NCBI GenBank assembly: GCA_963808545.1 | Contig: CAWEGB010000004.1 | Location: 1-64,000, forward strand | Origin: JACVRW01 sp963808545 | Lineage (GTDB): Bacteria; Actinomycetota; Thermoleophilia; Solirubrobacterales; Thermoleophilaceae | Length of the DNA stretch: 64,000 nt | Reading direction: 5' to 3' | In this document: positions 17,922 through 26,533 of the stretch, one piece after another | Position numbering within the stretch: the stretch's first letter is position 1 | Layout of the letters: the number at the start of each line of letters is the position of its first letter | Made by a program: the position numbers and the translations under genes | The notes under the pieces: generated by a model | Seen by the model: only the letters and a program-made list of their open reading frames with translations | The model's database searches: none | Told to the model about the DNA's origin: nothing

Positions 17922-18574
17922 GCGAGGAGCAGCCCTGTCCCAACTGCGGCGAGCCGGTGGATCCACGCCAGCTGGTGTGCCTGCACTGCGGCGAGCGGAT
18001 CGCTCTCGCCGAGCGGCGCTCGTGGGCCAACGAGCCCGTCACCGCGATCGCCGCCGCGCTGATGGCGGTGATCGTCATCGGCGCCGGACTGTTCGGTTTC
18101 GCGATCGCCGAGCTGCTGGACGACGACGGAGGCGGAGGCGGTGGTGGCGAGGGTCCTGCCGTGGTGTCCGGGGCCGGCCAGGAGAGCGAGTCGTCGACGC
18201 GTACCACGCTGCCGCCCGAGCCCGAGCGCGAGCCGACTGAGGCCGAGACGGAGACGGAGGCCGCGACCGAGACGGCGCCGACGACGGAGTCGCGCGCCGG
18301 AGCCCTCCCCGGCTGGCCCGACGGGCTGACCGCCCACACGGTGGTGCTGGTGAGCTCGAGCGACGGCCCGGCCGCCCGCGACGCTGCCCGGCAGGCCCGC
18401 AGCTCGGGCCTCGAGGCGGGGCTCTTCCGCTCGGATCCCTACGACCTCGGCACGGGGCTGTGGATCGTCTACTCGGGACGCTTCGACACGCCCGAGGGAG
18501 CCGCGCGCCAGGCCGCCGGGCTGCAGGACCGGTACCCGGGGGCCTACCCCCAGCTGGTTCAGAGAGGCCAGTAG
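17918..18574 (+). CDS. Zinc-ribbon, single-pass membrane protein with SPOR-like domain
   Basis: 218 aa. Residues 7-24 hold a zinc ribbon (CPNC and CLHC), residues about 41-66 a transmembrane helix (TAIAAALMAVIVIGAGLFGF), then an acidic, Gly/Thr/Glu-rich linker (residues 70-125) and a C-terminal SPOR-like fold (TVVLVSSSDGPAARDAARQA, LGTGLWIVYSGRFDTPEGAA). SPOR domains bind denuded peptidoglycan at division sites. A cytosolic sensor ribbon tethered to an outer SPOR domain would link the cell wall to the cytoplasm. Start GTG 17918. The 3' end overlaps the convergent deacetylase gene by 16 nt. Confidence 0.75.
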   Translation: MSEEQPCPNCGEPVDPRQLVCLHCGERIALAERRSWANEPVTAIAAALMAVIVIGAGLFGFAIAELLDDDGGGGGGGEGPAVVSGAGQESESSTRTTLPPEPEREPTEAETETEAATETAPTTESRAGALPGWPDGLTAHTVVLVSSSDGPAARDAARQARSSGLEAGLFRSDPYDLGTGLWIVYSGRFDTPEGAARQAAGLQDRYPGAYPQLVQRGQ

Positions 18575-19565
18575 CGGCCGAGCACGGCGGTGGCCTGCTC
18601 GGCCAGCGGATGGCGCTCCACTGCTGCCGGCGGCTCGCCGGCGCCGCCGAGCGCCTCCATCGTCTCGGCCACCGAGCCGGCGAGCGCGTCGAGGTCGTAG
18701 CCGCCCTCGAGCACCGCTCCCACGGGCGCGCCGAGCTCCTCGCCGAGCGAGCGGACCTGGCGTGAGAGAGCGCCGTAGGACGACGTGGCGAGGGCCAGGC
18801 CGCCGAGCGGATCGTCGCGGTGGGCGTCGTAGCCGGCGGAGATCAGGATCAGGTCGGGGCGATAGGCCCGCGCCGCGGGCGCCACCACGTGTTCGACCAG
18901 CGACAGGAACGCCGGCTCACCGGTGCCGGCGGGCACGGGCAGGTTGAACGAGAACCCCTCCCCCCGCCGTGGCCGACGTCGGTAAGCGGGCCCGAGCCGG
19001 GCCAGAACGGCGACTGGTGGATGCTGGCGAACAGCACCTCACGGGAGTCGTGGAAGATCGTGTTGGTCCCGTTGCCGTGGTGGACGTCCCAGTCGAGCAC
19101 CAGGACGCGCTCGGCGCCCAGCGAGTCGAGCGCATGACGGGCGGCCACGGCGACGGTGGCGAACAGGCAGAAGCCCATCGCCCGCGAGGGCTCCGCGTGG
19201 TGGCCCGGCGGGCGCAGGCAGCTGAAACCCGCCCGCTCCCCGTCGCTCATCAGCGACTCCACCATGGCGCACGCGCCCCCGGCCGCACGCAACGCCGCAT
19301 CGAGGCTGCCCGGGCTGGTCGGGGTGTCCAGGTCGAAGGCCGCGCCGCGCGCACAGGTGGCGCGCACCAGTTCGATGTAGTCGGCGGGATGCACCCGCAG
19401 CAGCTGCTCCTCGGTGGCGGCGGGCGCCTCGCGCACCTCCCAGCCGAGCCAGTCACGGCGCCGAAGCTCCGCCTCGATCGCCCGGATCCGCTCCGTGCGC
19501 TCGGGGTGCCCGGGACCGGTGTCGTGTGCCAGCGAGGCGGGGTGCGAGAAGAAGGGCGGAGACAC
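18559..19565 (-). CDS. Histone-deacetylase-superfamily (AcuC/HDAC-like) hydrolase, one homopolymer frameshift
   Basis: Zn-dependent deacylase of acetyl-lysine or acetylpolyamine substrates. The N-terminal part shows HPERTERIRAIEAEL, RPPGHHAEPSRAMGFC (catalytic His pair) and DWDVHHGNGTNT (zinc Asp and His). The C-terminal part, one frame over, shows LILISAGYDAHRDDPLGGLA (second zinc Asp) and LEGGYDLDALAGS. The break is at a C6 run near 18,960; one extra base there would restore GGGEGFSFN. So either a homopolymer sequencing error or a real frameshift. GTG 19565 is divergent from nadB. Confidence 0.85.
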
Positions 19566-19573
19566 GCGCGCCG

Positions 19574-19582
19574 GTACGGTAC
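19574..19582. promoter_or_regulatory. Overlapping divergent -10 elements for the deacetylase and nadB
   Basis: TACGGT at 19575-19580 lies 11 nt before the nadB GTG (19592). On the other strand TACCGT (19581-19576) lies 10 nt before the deacetylase GTG (19565). The two hexamers share the same bases in a 26-bp intergenic gap, so the two genes probably compete for RNA polymerase. Confidence 0.45.
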
Positions 19583-19591
19583 CCGGGCGCC

Positions 19592-21064
19592 GTGGTCGAG
19601 ACAGGTCCTGAGCCCATTCGCACCGACGTGGCAGTGGTGGGTGCCGGCGCCGCCGGGCTCTACTCGGCGCTGGTGGCCGCCCGCGAGGGCGCCAGTGTGG
19701 CGCTGGTCAGCCGCTCGCCCCTCGCTCAGACGGCGAGCTTCTGGGCCCAGGGCGGGATCGCCGCGGCGCTGGCGGCGGACGACTCGCCCGAGCTCCACGT
19801 GGAGGACACCCTCACCGCCGGGCGCGAGGCTGCGCGCGGGAGCGCCGTGCGCGTGCTCTGCCAGGACTCGCCGGAGGGCGTGCGCGACCTCGAGGAGCTG
19901 GGGGTGCAGTTCGACGCCGACCGTTCCGGCAACCTCGCGCTCGGGCTCGAGGGCGGGCATTCGCGCCGGCGCATCGTCCACGCCGGCGGCTCGTCCACCG
20001 GCCGGCGCATCACCCGCGAGCTGTCCGCGCTGGCGGCGACCGACGAGCGCATCGTCGTGCTCGAGCCCCGGGCCGCCACCGCCCTGCTGATCGATGACGG
20101 CCGCTGTGCCGGCCTGACCTCGCGCTCGCGTGCCGGCGATGAGCTCGAGGTGCTGGCCCGCGCGGTGATCCTGGCCACCGGAGGGATGGCGGCGCTGTGG
20201 GAGCGCACCACCAACCCGCGCGGCGCCGTGGGCGGCGGCCTGACGCTCGCCGTGGGCGGCGGGGCGGAGCTGGCCGACCTCGAGTTCATGCAGTTTCATC
20301 CCACCGCGCTGCGCCTCGACGGGCCGCGCGACGGCTTTCTCATCACCGAGGCAGTGCGCGGCGAGGGTGCCCTGCTGCTCAACGAGCAGGGCGAGCGCTT
20401 CGTCGACGAGCTCGACCCACGCGACGCCGTGGCGCTCGCGATACAGGCCGAGCTCACCCGCGCGGGGGGTCAGGCGGTGAGCCTCGACATGCGCGAGGTC
20501 GACGTCGGGCGCTTCCCCAACATCGGCGCGGCGCTGGCCGAGGTCGGCCTCGACCCCGCCCGCGACCTGATCCCCGTCGCTCCCGCGGCGCACTACACGA
20601 TGGGGGGCGTGGCCGCCGACATCGACGGTCGCGCCTCGGTGCCCGGGCTCTACGCCGTGGGGGAGTGCGCCTGCACGGGCCTCCACGGCGCCAACCGGCT
20701 GGCCTCGAACTCTCTGGCCGAGTGCTTCGTCTTCGGGCGACGCGCGGCGCTGGCAGCTCTGGACGATCCCGAGCCGCCGGCTCGGGCGCCGGCGCCCGAG
20801 TCCGTGGTCGGTGCCGTGCCCGGCGAGGAGACCCGGGCCGCGCTGTGGCGCGACGCGGGTCTGTTGCGCGATCCGCAGCGCCTGGCCGGCCTGCTCGACG
20901 ACCCGTTCCCGCTCGCGCGCCTGATCGCCGCCTCCGCGCTGGCCCGGGAGGAGAGCCGTGGCGCGCACCAGCGAACCGACCACCCCGGCACCGACCCGGC
21001 TCTCGACCACCTGCATACCCTGGTGGGCCGCGGCGCCGAGCCGCGCTTCGAGCGATGGGAATGA
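19592..21064 (+). CDS. nadB: L-aspartate oxidase
   Basis: First step of de novo NAD synthesis: L-aspartate to iminoaspartate, FAD-dependent. 490 aa from GTG 19592. FAD motif VAVVGAGAAGLYSALVAARE, substrate-domain SFWAQGGIAAAL, FMQFHPTALRLDGPRDGFLI, TEAVRGEGALLLNEQGERF, RDAVALAIQAEL, APAAHYTMGGV and GLHGANRLASNSLAECFVFG are all characteristic of NadB. The C-terminal helical domain is short compared with E. coli NadB. No nadA or nadC is adjacent. The next gene starts at its stop (ATGA). Confidence 0.93.
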   Translation: MVETGPEPIRTDVAVVGAGAAGLYSALVAAREGASVALVSRSPLAQTASFWAQGGIAAALAADDSPELHVEDTLTAGREAARGSAVRVLCQDSPEGVRDLEELGVQFDADRSGNLALGLEGGHSRRRIVHAGGSSTGRRITRELSALAATDERIVVLEPRAATALLIDDGRCAGLTSRSRAGDELEVLARAVILATGGMAALWERTTNPRGAVGGGLTLAVGGGAELADLEFMQFHPTALRLDGPRDGFLITEAVRGEGALLLNEQGERFVDELDPRDAVALAIQAELTRAGGQAVSLDMREVDVGRFPNIGAALAEVGLDPARDLIPVAPAAHYTMGGVAADIDGRASVPGLYAVGECACTGLHGANRLASNSLAECFVFGRRAALAALDDPEPPARAPAPESVVGAVPGEETRAALWRDAGLLRDPQRLAGLLDDPFPLARLIAASALAREESRGAHQRTDHPGTDPALDHLHTLVGRGAEPRFERWE

Positions 21065-21552
21065 CCGGCGACACCCCGGTGCACGAGCTGTTCACCGAGT
21101 CCATGACGCTGCTGGCTTCGGGAGTGGCGGTGATCACCGCCCGCCGGGGCGACGGCGCTCCGTGCGGCCTGGCCGCCACCTCGGTGGCCTCGTTCAGCGA
21201 CGATCCGCCGTCGCTCATGTGCTCGATCTGGCACCGCTCGCGCTGCCACGACGCGCTCGCGGCCAGCGACCACTTCGGGGTTCACCTGCTGCGCAGCGAC
21301 GAGCTCGCGCTCGCGCATCGCTTCGCCGACCGCGAGCTGCCGGACAAGTTCGACGGCCTCGGCTGGTCCTGGGACGGCGACGTGCCCGAGCTGGAAGGCA
21401 CGCTCGCCTATCTGCGCTGCCGGCGCGCGGACAACTTCGTGCGCTACGACCACACCGTCCTGATCGGCGACCTCGACGGCGGCCGCATCGAGGAGGGCCA
21501 CCCGCTGCTGTACGCGCGGCGGCGCATGGACTGGCTCCTGCACCCTTCTTAA
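21061..21552 (+). CDS. Flavin reductase-like domain protein (FMN-binding split barrel)
   Basis: 163 aa, ATG 21061 overlapping the nadB TGA. Matches the short-chain flavin reductase family: MTLLASGVAVITARRGDGAP, GLAATSVASFSDDPPSLMCS (FMN phosphate site), HFGVHLLRSDELALAHRFAD and a C-terminal LLYARRRMDWLL. It would supply reduced FMN/FAD to a monooxygenase or act as a flavoprotein itself. Translational coupling to nadB is unusual; a link through flavin recycling is speculative. Confidence 0.85.
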   Translation: MTGDTPVHELFTESMTLLASGVAVITARRGDGAPCGLAATSVASFSDDPPSLMCSIWHRSRCHDALAASDHFGVHLLRSDELALAHRFADRELPDKFDGLGWSWDGDVPELEGTLAYLRCRRADNFVRYDHTVLIGDLDGGRIEEGHPLLYARRRMDWLLHPS

Positions 21553-21621
21553 CGCCAACTCAACATTCGGAGCGTTCCCGGGAGCAGGAGTCAGAACGAG
21601 GGCAAGGGAGGCCCGAAGCCG

Positions 21622-22047
21622 ATGTACCAATTCAGTCGCTCGCTGTACCGGGAGTTGGCCCCGCACGTCGTTGCCTCAAACGGCGAGGACGTCGCGGCCG
21701 CGAGGCTGAGGTTCCTGAGGGCGTGCGAGTCGTCGATGGAGCGGCTCGCGCTCGACCGGCATTATTTCGGCAAGCCGGTCAGGACACTCTTCAGGGACAT
21801 ACGCCACTTCTTCCCGATGGCCGAGCAGCTGCGCGTCTACCGGATGTGTCAGGGGCACATGACGCTTGCCGTTCACTACGTCGACAGCCAGCTCCGGACT
21901 GGCGTCACATTCGACGGCAGTCCGGTGTGCTGCCACGCGAGCACGCGGCGGGGCACCCCGTGCCAGCGTGTGCCGCTGCCGAGTAGCAAGTACTGCCCGT
22001 CGCACAAGCACCTCGGCGAGGTCGTCGCCGGGGTGGTTGCCGCCTGA
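21622..22047 (+). CDS. Conserved hypothetical protein with C-terminal zinc-finger-like motif
   Basis: 141 aa. The N-terminal 85 residues (MYQFSRSLYRELAPHV, MERLALDRHYFGKPVRTLFR, MAEQLRVYRMCQGHM) look all-helical. The C-terminus reads CCHASTRRGTPCQRVPLPSS then KYCPSHKH: a C-x5-8-C-x10-C-x2-H pattern like the small zinc modules seen in DUF5763-type proteins. GGGAGG at 21607-21612 precedes the ATG. No catalytic motif. It may be a nucleic-acid-binding protein; I do not recognise the family. Confidence 0.7.
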   Translation: MYQFSRSLYRELAPHVVASNGEDVAAARLRFLRACESSMERLALDRHYFGKPVRTLFRDIRHFFPMAEQLRVYRMCQGHMTLAVHYVDSQLRTGVTFDGSPVCCHASTRRGTPCQRVPLPSSKYCPSHKHLGEVVAGVVAA

Positions 22048-22053
22048 AGGCAA

Positions 22054-22059
22054 TAGCGT
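22054..22059 (+). promoter_or_regulatory. -10 element TAGCGT for hyuA, near-leaderless
   Basis: TAGCGT lies 10 nt before ATG 22070, leaving a leader of only a few nucleotides and no Shine-Dalgarno. One of the recurrent TAGNNT boxes in this part of the window. Confidence 0.4.
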
Positions 22060-22069
22060 CCACCCCGGG

Positions 22070-24016
22070 ATGATTCTCGGGGTGGACGTCGGCGGCACCT
22101 TCACCGACGCGGCCCTGCTCACCGACGAACGGCTGCACACCGCCAAGGCTCCGACCACCCCGGACGACCAGTCCGAGGGAGTGATGAGCGCGGTGAGCGA
22201 GGTGCTCGACCAGGCGGGAGCGGAGGCGAGCGCGGTGTCTCGCTTCGTGCACGGCATGACCGTGGGCACGAACGCGCTGCTCGAGGGGCGGGTGGCCCGG
22301 ACGGCCCTGCTCGCCACCGAGGGCTTCACCGATCTGGAGGAGCTGGGGCGCCAGGCGCGCCCCGAGCTGTACCGGCTCTGCGCCGGGCATCCGCCGCCGC
22401 TCGTTCCCGATGAGCTGCGGGTGCCGGTGCCGGAGCGAACCGGCCCCGACGGCGTACTGCGCGAGCTCGACGAGGACGCGCTGCGCGACGCGCTGGGCGA
22501 CGTCGACGCCGAGGCCGCGGCGGTCTGCCTGCTGTGGGGCTTTCTCCACCCCGGTCACGAGCAGCGCGTGGCCGAGCTGCTGGGCGAGGAGCTGCCCGAC
22601 GTCCACGTGTCCATCTCGCACGAGACCGCCGGTGTGTTCCGCGAGTACGAGCGCTGCGCCACCACGATCGTCGACGCCGCCCTCTCGCCGCTCCTGCGCG
22701 GATATCTCGAACGCCTGACCTCACGGGCCGAGGAGGCGGGCCTGCCCGAACCGGAGGTGATGCTGTCGAGCGGCGGCACCGCAGGTGCCGGCACGGCGGC
22801 GCGGCACGCGTCGTGGACGGTTCTCTCGGGACCCGCCGGAGGGGCGGTGGGAGCCGCCCGGGTGGCCGGCGAGGCCGACGCGGTGGGCCTCGACATGGGC
22901 GGCACGTCGTGCGACGTCTCGCTGATCGTGGGCGGAGCTGCCGCCGTCGGCAGCGGCCGCGAGGTCGGCGGGCGTGCCCTGGCCCTGCCGATGGTCGACG
23001 TTCACACCGTGGGCGCCGGGGGCGGCTCGATCGCCTGGCGCGACCCCGGCGGCGCCCTGCGCGTGGGCCCCCGCTCCGCCGGCGCCGATCCCGGACCCGC
23101 CTGTTACGGGCGCGGCGGCGAGAAGCCGACGGTCACCGACGCCAACCTGCTGCTCGGCTACCTCGACGCCTCCTCCCCGCTCGCAGGCGGTGTCGAGCTC
23201 GACCGCGACGCCGCGGAACGCGCCGTGGCCGCACTGGGTGAGGAGCTGGACCTGGGCGTCGATGAGACCGCTGCGGGCGTCGCCAGGGTGGCGAGCGCGG
23301 CGATGGCCCAGGCCGTGCGGGTGGTGACCGTCGAGCGGGGCATCGATCCCCGCGGCCTCACGCTGATCCCCTTCGGCGGCGCCGGCCCGCTGCACGCCGC
23401 GCAGATCGCGGACGAGCTGGGCGTGGAGCGCGTGGTGGTTCCGCTGGCCAGCGGCGTGCTCTCGGCGCTGGGCCTCGTGGTCTCCGAGCGCCGACGGGAC
23501 CTGGTGGAGAGCGTGCTGCTCGCCGGCGACGACCTGACGGGCGAGAACGCAGCCGAGGTGGTGGAGCGCCTGGGCGAGAAGGGCCGGGAGGAACTGGGCG
23601 AGCCTGACGCCGAGCTGCGCGCCGTATACGACCTCAGATACGCCGGCCAGGCCTTCGAGCTGTCGGTCCCCGGTGAGCTCTCGCCCGATCCCGATCGCCT
23701 TCGCTCGGACTTCGACGAGGCCCACGACGAGCGCTACGGCTACAGCGACCCGGACGCCGAGCTCGAGCTGGTCACGATCCGGGTGGCGGCGGCGCTGCCC
23801 GGGGCCGAGCCTTCGCCGGCCACCTCGGAGGAGGGCGAGGAGCGCGGCACCCGCAGGCTGCGCTTCGGCGACGAGGAGACGGAGGCGGCGGTGCTGGGCC
23901 CGGGCGAGGCCGAGCTCGACGGCCCGGCCGTCTTCGAGCTGCCCGGAGCGACGCTGGTGGTGCCGCCCGGGTGGCACGCCGAGGCCGATGCCGACAGCGT
24001 GGTGATCAGCCGGTGA
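22070..24016 (+). CDS. hyuA: Hydantoinase/oxoprolinase family protein, subunit A
   Basis: 648 aa, ASKHA-fold ATP-dependent ring-opening subunit. N-terminal phosphate-1 motif GVDVGGTFTDAAL, then FVHGMTVGTNALLEGRVART, VSISHETAGVFREYERCATT, VMLSSGGTAGAGTAARHASW, GLDMGGTSCDVSLIVGG (second ATP motif) and GPRSAGADPGPACYGRGG. With HyuB it forms hydantoinase, 5-oxoprolinase or acetone/acetophenone-carboxylase-like complexes; the true substrate cannot be told. The hyuB start overlaps its stop (GTGA). Near-leaderless start at ATG 22070. Confidence 0.9.
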   Translation: MILGVDVGGTFTDAALLTDERLHTAKAPTTPDDQSEGVMSAVSEVLDQAGAEASAVSRFVHGMTVGTNALLEGRVARTALLATEGFTDLEELGRQARPELYRLCAGHPPPLVPDELRVPVPERTGPDGVLRELDEDALRDALGDVDAEAAAVCLLWGFLHPGHEQRVAELLGEELPDVHVSISHETAGVFREYERCATTIVDAALSPLLRGYLERLTSRAEEAGLPEPEVMLSSGGTAGAGTAARHASWTVLSGPAGGAVGAARVAGEADAVGLDMGGTSCDVSLIVGGAAAVGSGREVGGRALALPMVDVHTVGAGGGSIAWRDPGGALRVGPRSAGADPGPACYGRGGEKPTVTDANLLLGYLDASSPLAGGVELDRDAAERAVAALGEELDLGVDETAAGVARVASAAMAQAVRVVTVERGIDPRGLTLIPFGGAGPLHAAQIADELGVERVVVPLASGVLSALGLVVSERRRDLVESVLLAGDDLTGENAAEVVERLGEKGREELGEPDAELRAVYDLRYAGQAFELSVPGELSPDPDRLRSDFDEAHDERYGYSDPDAELELVTIRVAAALPGAEPSPATSEEGEERGTRRLRFGDEETEAAVLGPGEAELDGPAVFELPGATLVVPPGWHAEADADSVVISR

Positions 24017-25500
24017 GCGGCATGGACCCGGTAACGCTGCAGGTGATGCTCGGAGCCTTGGGAGCGGCGTGCGACGAGATGGGCGCGGTGCTGGTGCGCT
24101 CGGCCCACTCGGCCAACATCAAGGAGCGCCGCGACGCGTCCACGGCGCTGTTCGACTCGCGCGGTCGCATGGTCATGCAGGCCGAGCACATCCCGGTGCA
24201 CCTGGGCGCCATGCCCTCGGCGGTGGCGGCGGTGCTGGACGAGGACCACGAGCCGGAGGTGAGCTGGATCCTCAACGATCCCTACCAGGGCGGCACCCAC
24301 CTCCCCGACATCACCGTGATCACGCCGCTCTTCCACGACGACGAGCTGGTGGGCTTCGCCGCCAGCCGGGCCCACCACGCCGACGTCGGAGGCAGCCAGC
24401 CGGGCAGCCTGCCCACGGACTCGACCACGCTCGAGGAGGAGGGCGTGGTCATCCCGCCCACGCGGATCGAGCCGGACACGCTCGAGCAGCTGGTCGAGCA
24501 GATGCGCGGCCCGCGCCAGCGCGAGGCCGACCTGCGGGCACAGCTGGCCGCCGGACGGGCGGGCGCCGAGCGCGTGGCGGCGCTGATCGAGCGGTACGGG
24601 CTGGACACCTACCGCGACGCCCTCGAGGAGACCCTCGACTACGCGGAGAAGCGCACCCGCTCGCGCATCTCGGAGCTCGAGGACGGCGAGCGCGAGGCCC
24701 GCGACGTGCTCGAGGCGGCGGACGGCGACGACCTCGAGCTGCGCCTGAAGGCCACCGTCGACGGCGACTCCGTGACCCTCGACTTCACCGGCTCGGCCGA
24801 TCAGCACGAGGGCAACCTCAACTGCCCGCTGGCCGTGACCCTGTCGGCCTGTTACTTCGCGGTCCGCGTGCTGGCCGACCCGGACGTGCCGGCCTGCGAG
24901 GGCGCCTACCGGCCGGTGGAGGTGATCGCGCCGGAGGGCACGCTGCTCAACGCCCGTTCACCGGCCGCCGTGGTGGCGGGCAACACCGAGACCTCGTCGC
25001 GGGTGGCCGACCTGGTGCTGGCCGCCTTCGGGTGCGCGCTCGGACAGGGCACGATGAACAACTTCACCCTCGGCAACGACGGATTCAACTACTACGAGAC
25101 GCTCGGCGGCGGCCAGGGCGCCTGCGCCGACGCCGACGGACCGAGCGCGGTGCACGTGGCGATGTCCAACACGCTGAACACTCCGGTGGAGGCCCTGGAG
25201 CGCGAGTTCCCGGTGCGGGCGATCGAGTACGCGCTCCGTCGGGGCTCGGGTGGAGCGGGCCGGCGGCGAGGCGGCGACGGAGTGGTGCGCGAGCTCGAGG
25301 CGCTCGAGGACATGCATTACTCGCTGATGACCGAGCGCCGGCGCCACGGGCCTCCTGGTGCGGATGGCGGCGAGCCGGGTATGCCGGGTCGGAACCTGCT
25401 GAACGGACAGGAACTGCCCGGCAAGGCATCCGGCACGCTGAGCTCCGGCGACCGGCTGCGAATCGAGACACCCGGAGGTGGAGGACATGGAGAGGCCTGA
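24013..25500 (+). CDS. hyuB: Hydantoinase/oxoprolinase family protein, subunit B
   Basis: 495 aa from GTG 24013 (an alternative is ATG 24022). Characteristic motifs: VRSAHSANIKERRDASTALF, AEHIPVHLGAMPSAV, ILNDPYQGGTHLPDITVITP (metal site), RAHHADVGGSQPGSLP, VTLDFTGSADQHEGNLNCPL and TLGGGQGACADADGPSAVHV, with a Gly-rich C-terminus TPGGGGHG. Partner of HyuA. The segment around 25,250-25,290 is unusually Gly/Arg-rich compared with normal HyuB, possibly a shortened C-terminal region. Overlaps the next gene start by 14 nt. Confidence 0.9.
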   Translation: MSGMDPVTLQVMLGALGAACDEMGAVLVRSAHSANIKERRDASTALFDSRGRMVMQAEHIPVHLGAMPSAVAAVLDEDHEPEVSWILNDPYQGGTHLPDITVITPLFHDDELVGFAASRAHHADVGGSQPGSLPTDSTTLEEEGVVIPPTRIEPDTLEQLVEQMRGPRQREADLRAQLAAGRAGAERVAALIERYGLDTYRDALEETLDYAEKRTRSRISELEDGEREARDVLEAADGDDLELRLKATVDGDSVTLDFTGSADQHEGNLNCPLAVTLSACYFAVRVLADPDVPACEGAYRPVEVIAPEGTLLNARSPAAVVAGNTETSSRVADLVLAAFGCALGQGTMNNFTLGNDGFNYYETLGGGQGACADADGPSAVHVAMSNTLNTPVEALEREFPVRAIEYALRRGSGGAGRRRGGDGVVRELEALEDMHYSLMTERRRHGPPGADGGEPGMPGRNLLNGQELPGKASGTLSSGDRLRIETPGGGGHGEA

Positions 25501-26368
25501 GCGTGTCGCGTTTTTCGGGCTCGGCATGATGGGCGGGCCGATGGCGGCCAACCTGGCGCGCGCGGGCTTCGAGCTGTCGGTGTGGACCCACAGCGAGGGC
25601 AAGGCGCAACGCTTCGTGGACGAGCACGGCGGATCCGCGGGCGCCACACCGGCCAGGGCTGCCGAGGGTGCGGGCGCGGTCATCACCATGGTCACCGACT
25701 CGCCCGAGGTCGAGTCGGTCCTGTTCGGTGACGACGGGGCCGCCGGCTCCCTGGACGAGGGAGCACTCGTGATCGACATGTCGACCATCGCACCATCGGC
25801 CTCGCGAAGGATCGGCGAGCGTCTGTCGGGACAGGGGCTCGACTACCTGGAGGCTCCGGTGTCGGGCTCACTGCCCAAGGCGGGAGACGGGAGCCTCACC
25901 ATCATGGCCGGAGGCGAGCCTGCCACCTTTGAGCGCGCCCAGCCGCTGTTCGAGGCGATGGGCGAGCGCATCATCCTGGTGGGTCCCACCGGGCACGCCC
26001 AGCTGGCCAAGCTGCTGACCAACACCATGGGCGCCGTGCACGCCGCGGCCCTCGGCGAGGCGGTCATCGCCGTGCGCAAGGCGGGGATCGACCCGGAGGC
26101 GTTCATCGAGGTGGCGTCGGGAAGCGCCGGCAATTCGACCGTGCTCGCGCTCAAGGGAAAGCCGATGTTCGACCACGACTTCGAGCCGCTCTTCAAGCTG
26201 GAGCACATGCTCAAGGACGTGCGGCACTGTCTCGACGAGGCCCGCGCGCTCGGCGTGGAGCTGCGGCTCGGCGAGCTGGCGGAGACGATCTACGCCCGGG
26301 CGGCGGACGAGGGGCATGGCGGTGAGGACTTCGCCGCGGTGATTCTCACGCTGGAGGAGTCGGCGTAG
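25487..26368 (+). CDS. NAD(P)-dependent beta-hydroxyacid dehydrogenase (HIBADH/GarR type)
   Basis: 293 aa. ATG 25487 has GGAGG with good spacing inside the end of hyuB. Rossmann motif FFGLGMMGGPMAANLARAGF, substrate motif LEAPVSGSLPKAGDGSLTIM, catalytic-Lys segment GHAQLAKLLTNTMGAVHAAA (Lys in the QLxKLxxN pattern) and DHDFEPLFKLEHMLKDVRHC. Oxidises a beta-hydroxyacid such as 3-hydroxyisobutyrate or reduces tartronate semialdehyde. Co-transcription with hyuAB suggests that the operon breaks down a cyclic amide and oxidises the resulting hydroxyacid; inference. Confidence 0.88.
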   Translation: MERPERVAFFGLGMMGGPMAANLARAGFELSVWTHSEGKAQRFVDEHGGSAGATPARAAEGAGAVITMVTDSPEVESVLFGDDGAAGSLDEGALVIDMSTIAPSASRRIGERLSGQGLDYLEAPVSGSLPKAGDGSLTIMAGGEPATFERAQPLFEAMGERIILVGPTGHAQLAKLLTNTMGAVHAAALGEAVIAVRKAGIDPEAFIEVASGSAGNSTVLALKGKPMFDHDFEPLFKLEHMLKDVRHCLDEARALGVELRLGELAETIYARAADEGHGGEDFAAVILTLEESA

Positions 26369-26437
26369 GGTCCCCGGGGTACTGGCCACTCAGCCAAAAA
26401 TCCGACCCTCTACGTTGCATTCGCCACGAAATTTCCC

Positions 26438-26466
26438 TTGCACGCTGGGCTTTCCTGGGTCACAAT
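26438..26466 (+). promoter_or_regulatory. Sigma-70-like promoter, TTGCAC-17-CACAAT
   Basis: -35 TTGCAC (26438-26443), 17-bp spacer, -10 CACAAT (26461-26466), in a 165-bp AT-richer gap. Transcription would start near 26,473, downstream of the in-frame ATG at 26465, and so supports ATG 26534 as the start of the next gene. Confidence 0.5.
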
Positions 26467-26533
26467 GGCCGCCCGCGCCCCCCAGCCGGATCAAGCCGAA
26501 CGCCAGGTGGCGCTATGGAGGTTTTTCTCGTCT

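Noticed and set aside
19250..21016. Long minus-strand open frame (588 codons) over nadB
   Set aside because: Antisense shadow of a GC-rich coding region; the nadB frame has all family motifs.
26366..26385. CCCCGGGG palindrome after the dehydrogenase gene as a terminator
   Set aside because: Arms are only a few bases with no loop; expected by chance in this composition.
26465..26533. Upstream ATG 26465 as the start of the DUF1802 protein
   Set aside because: The family begins at MPVALKEWAV and a good promoter overlaps this ATG.
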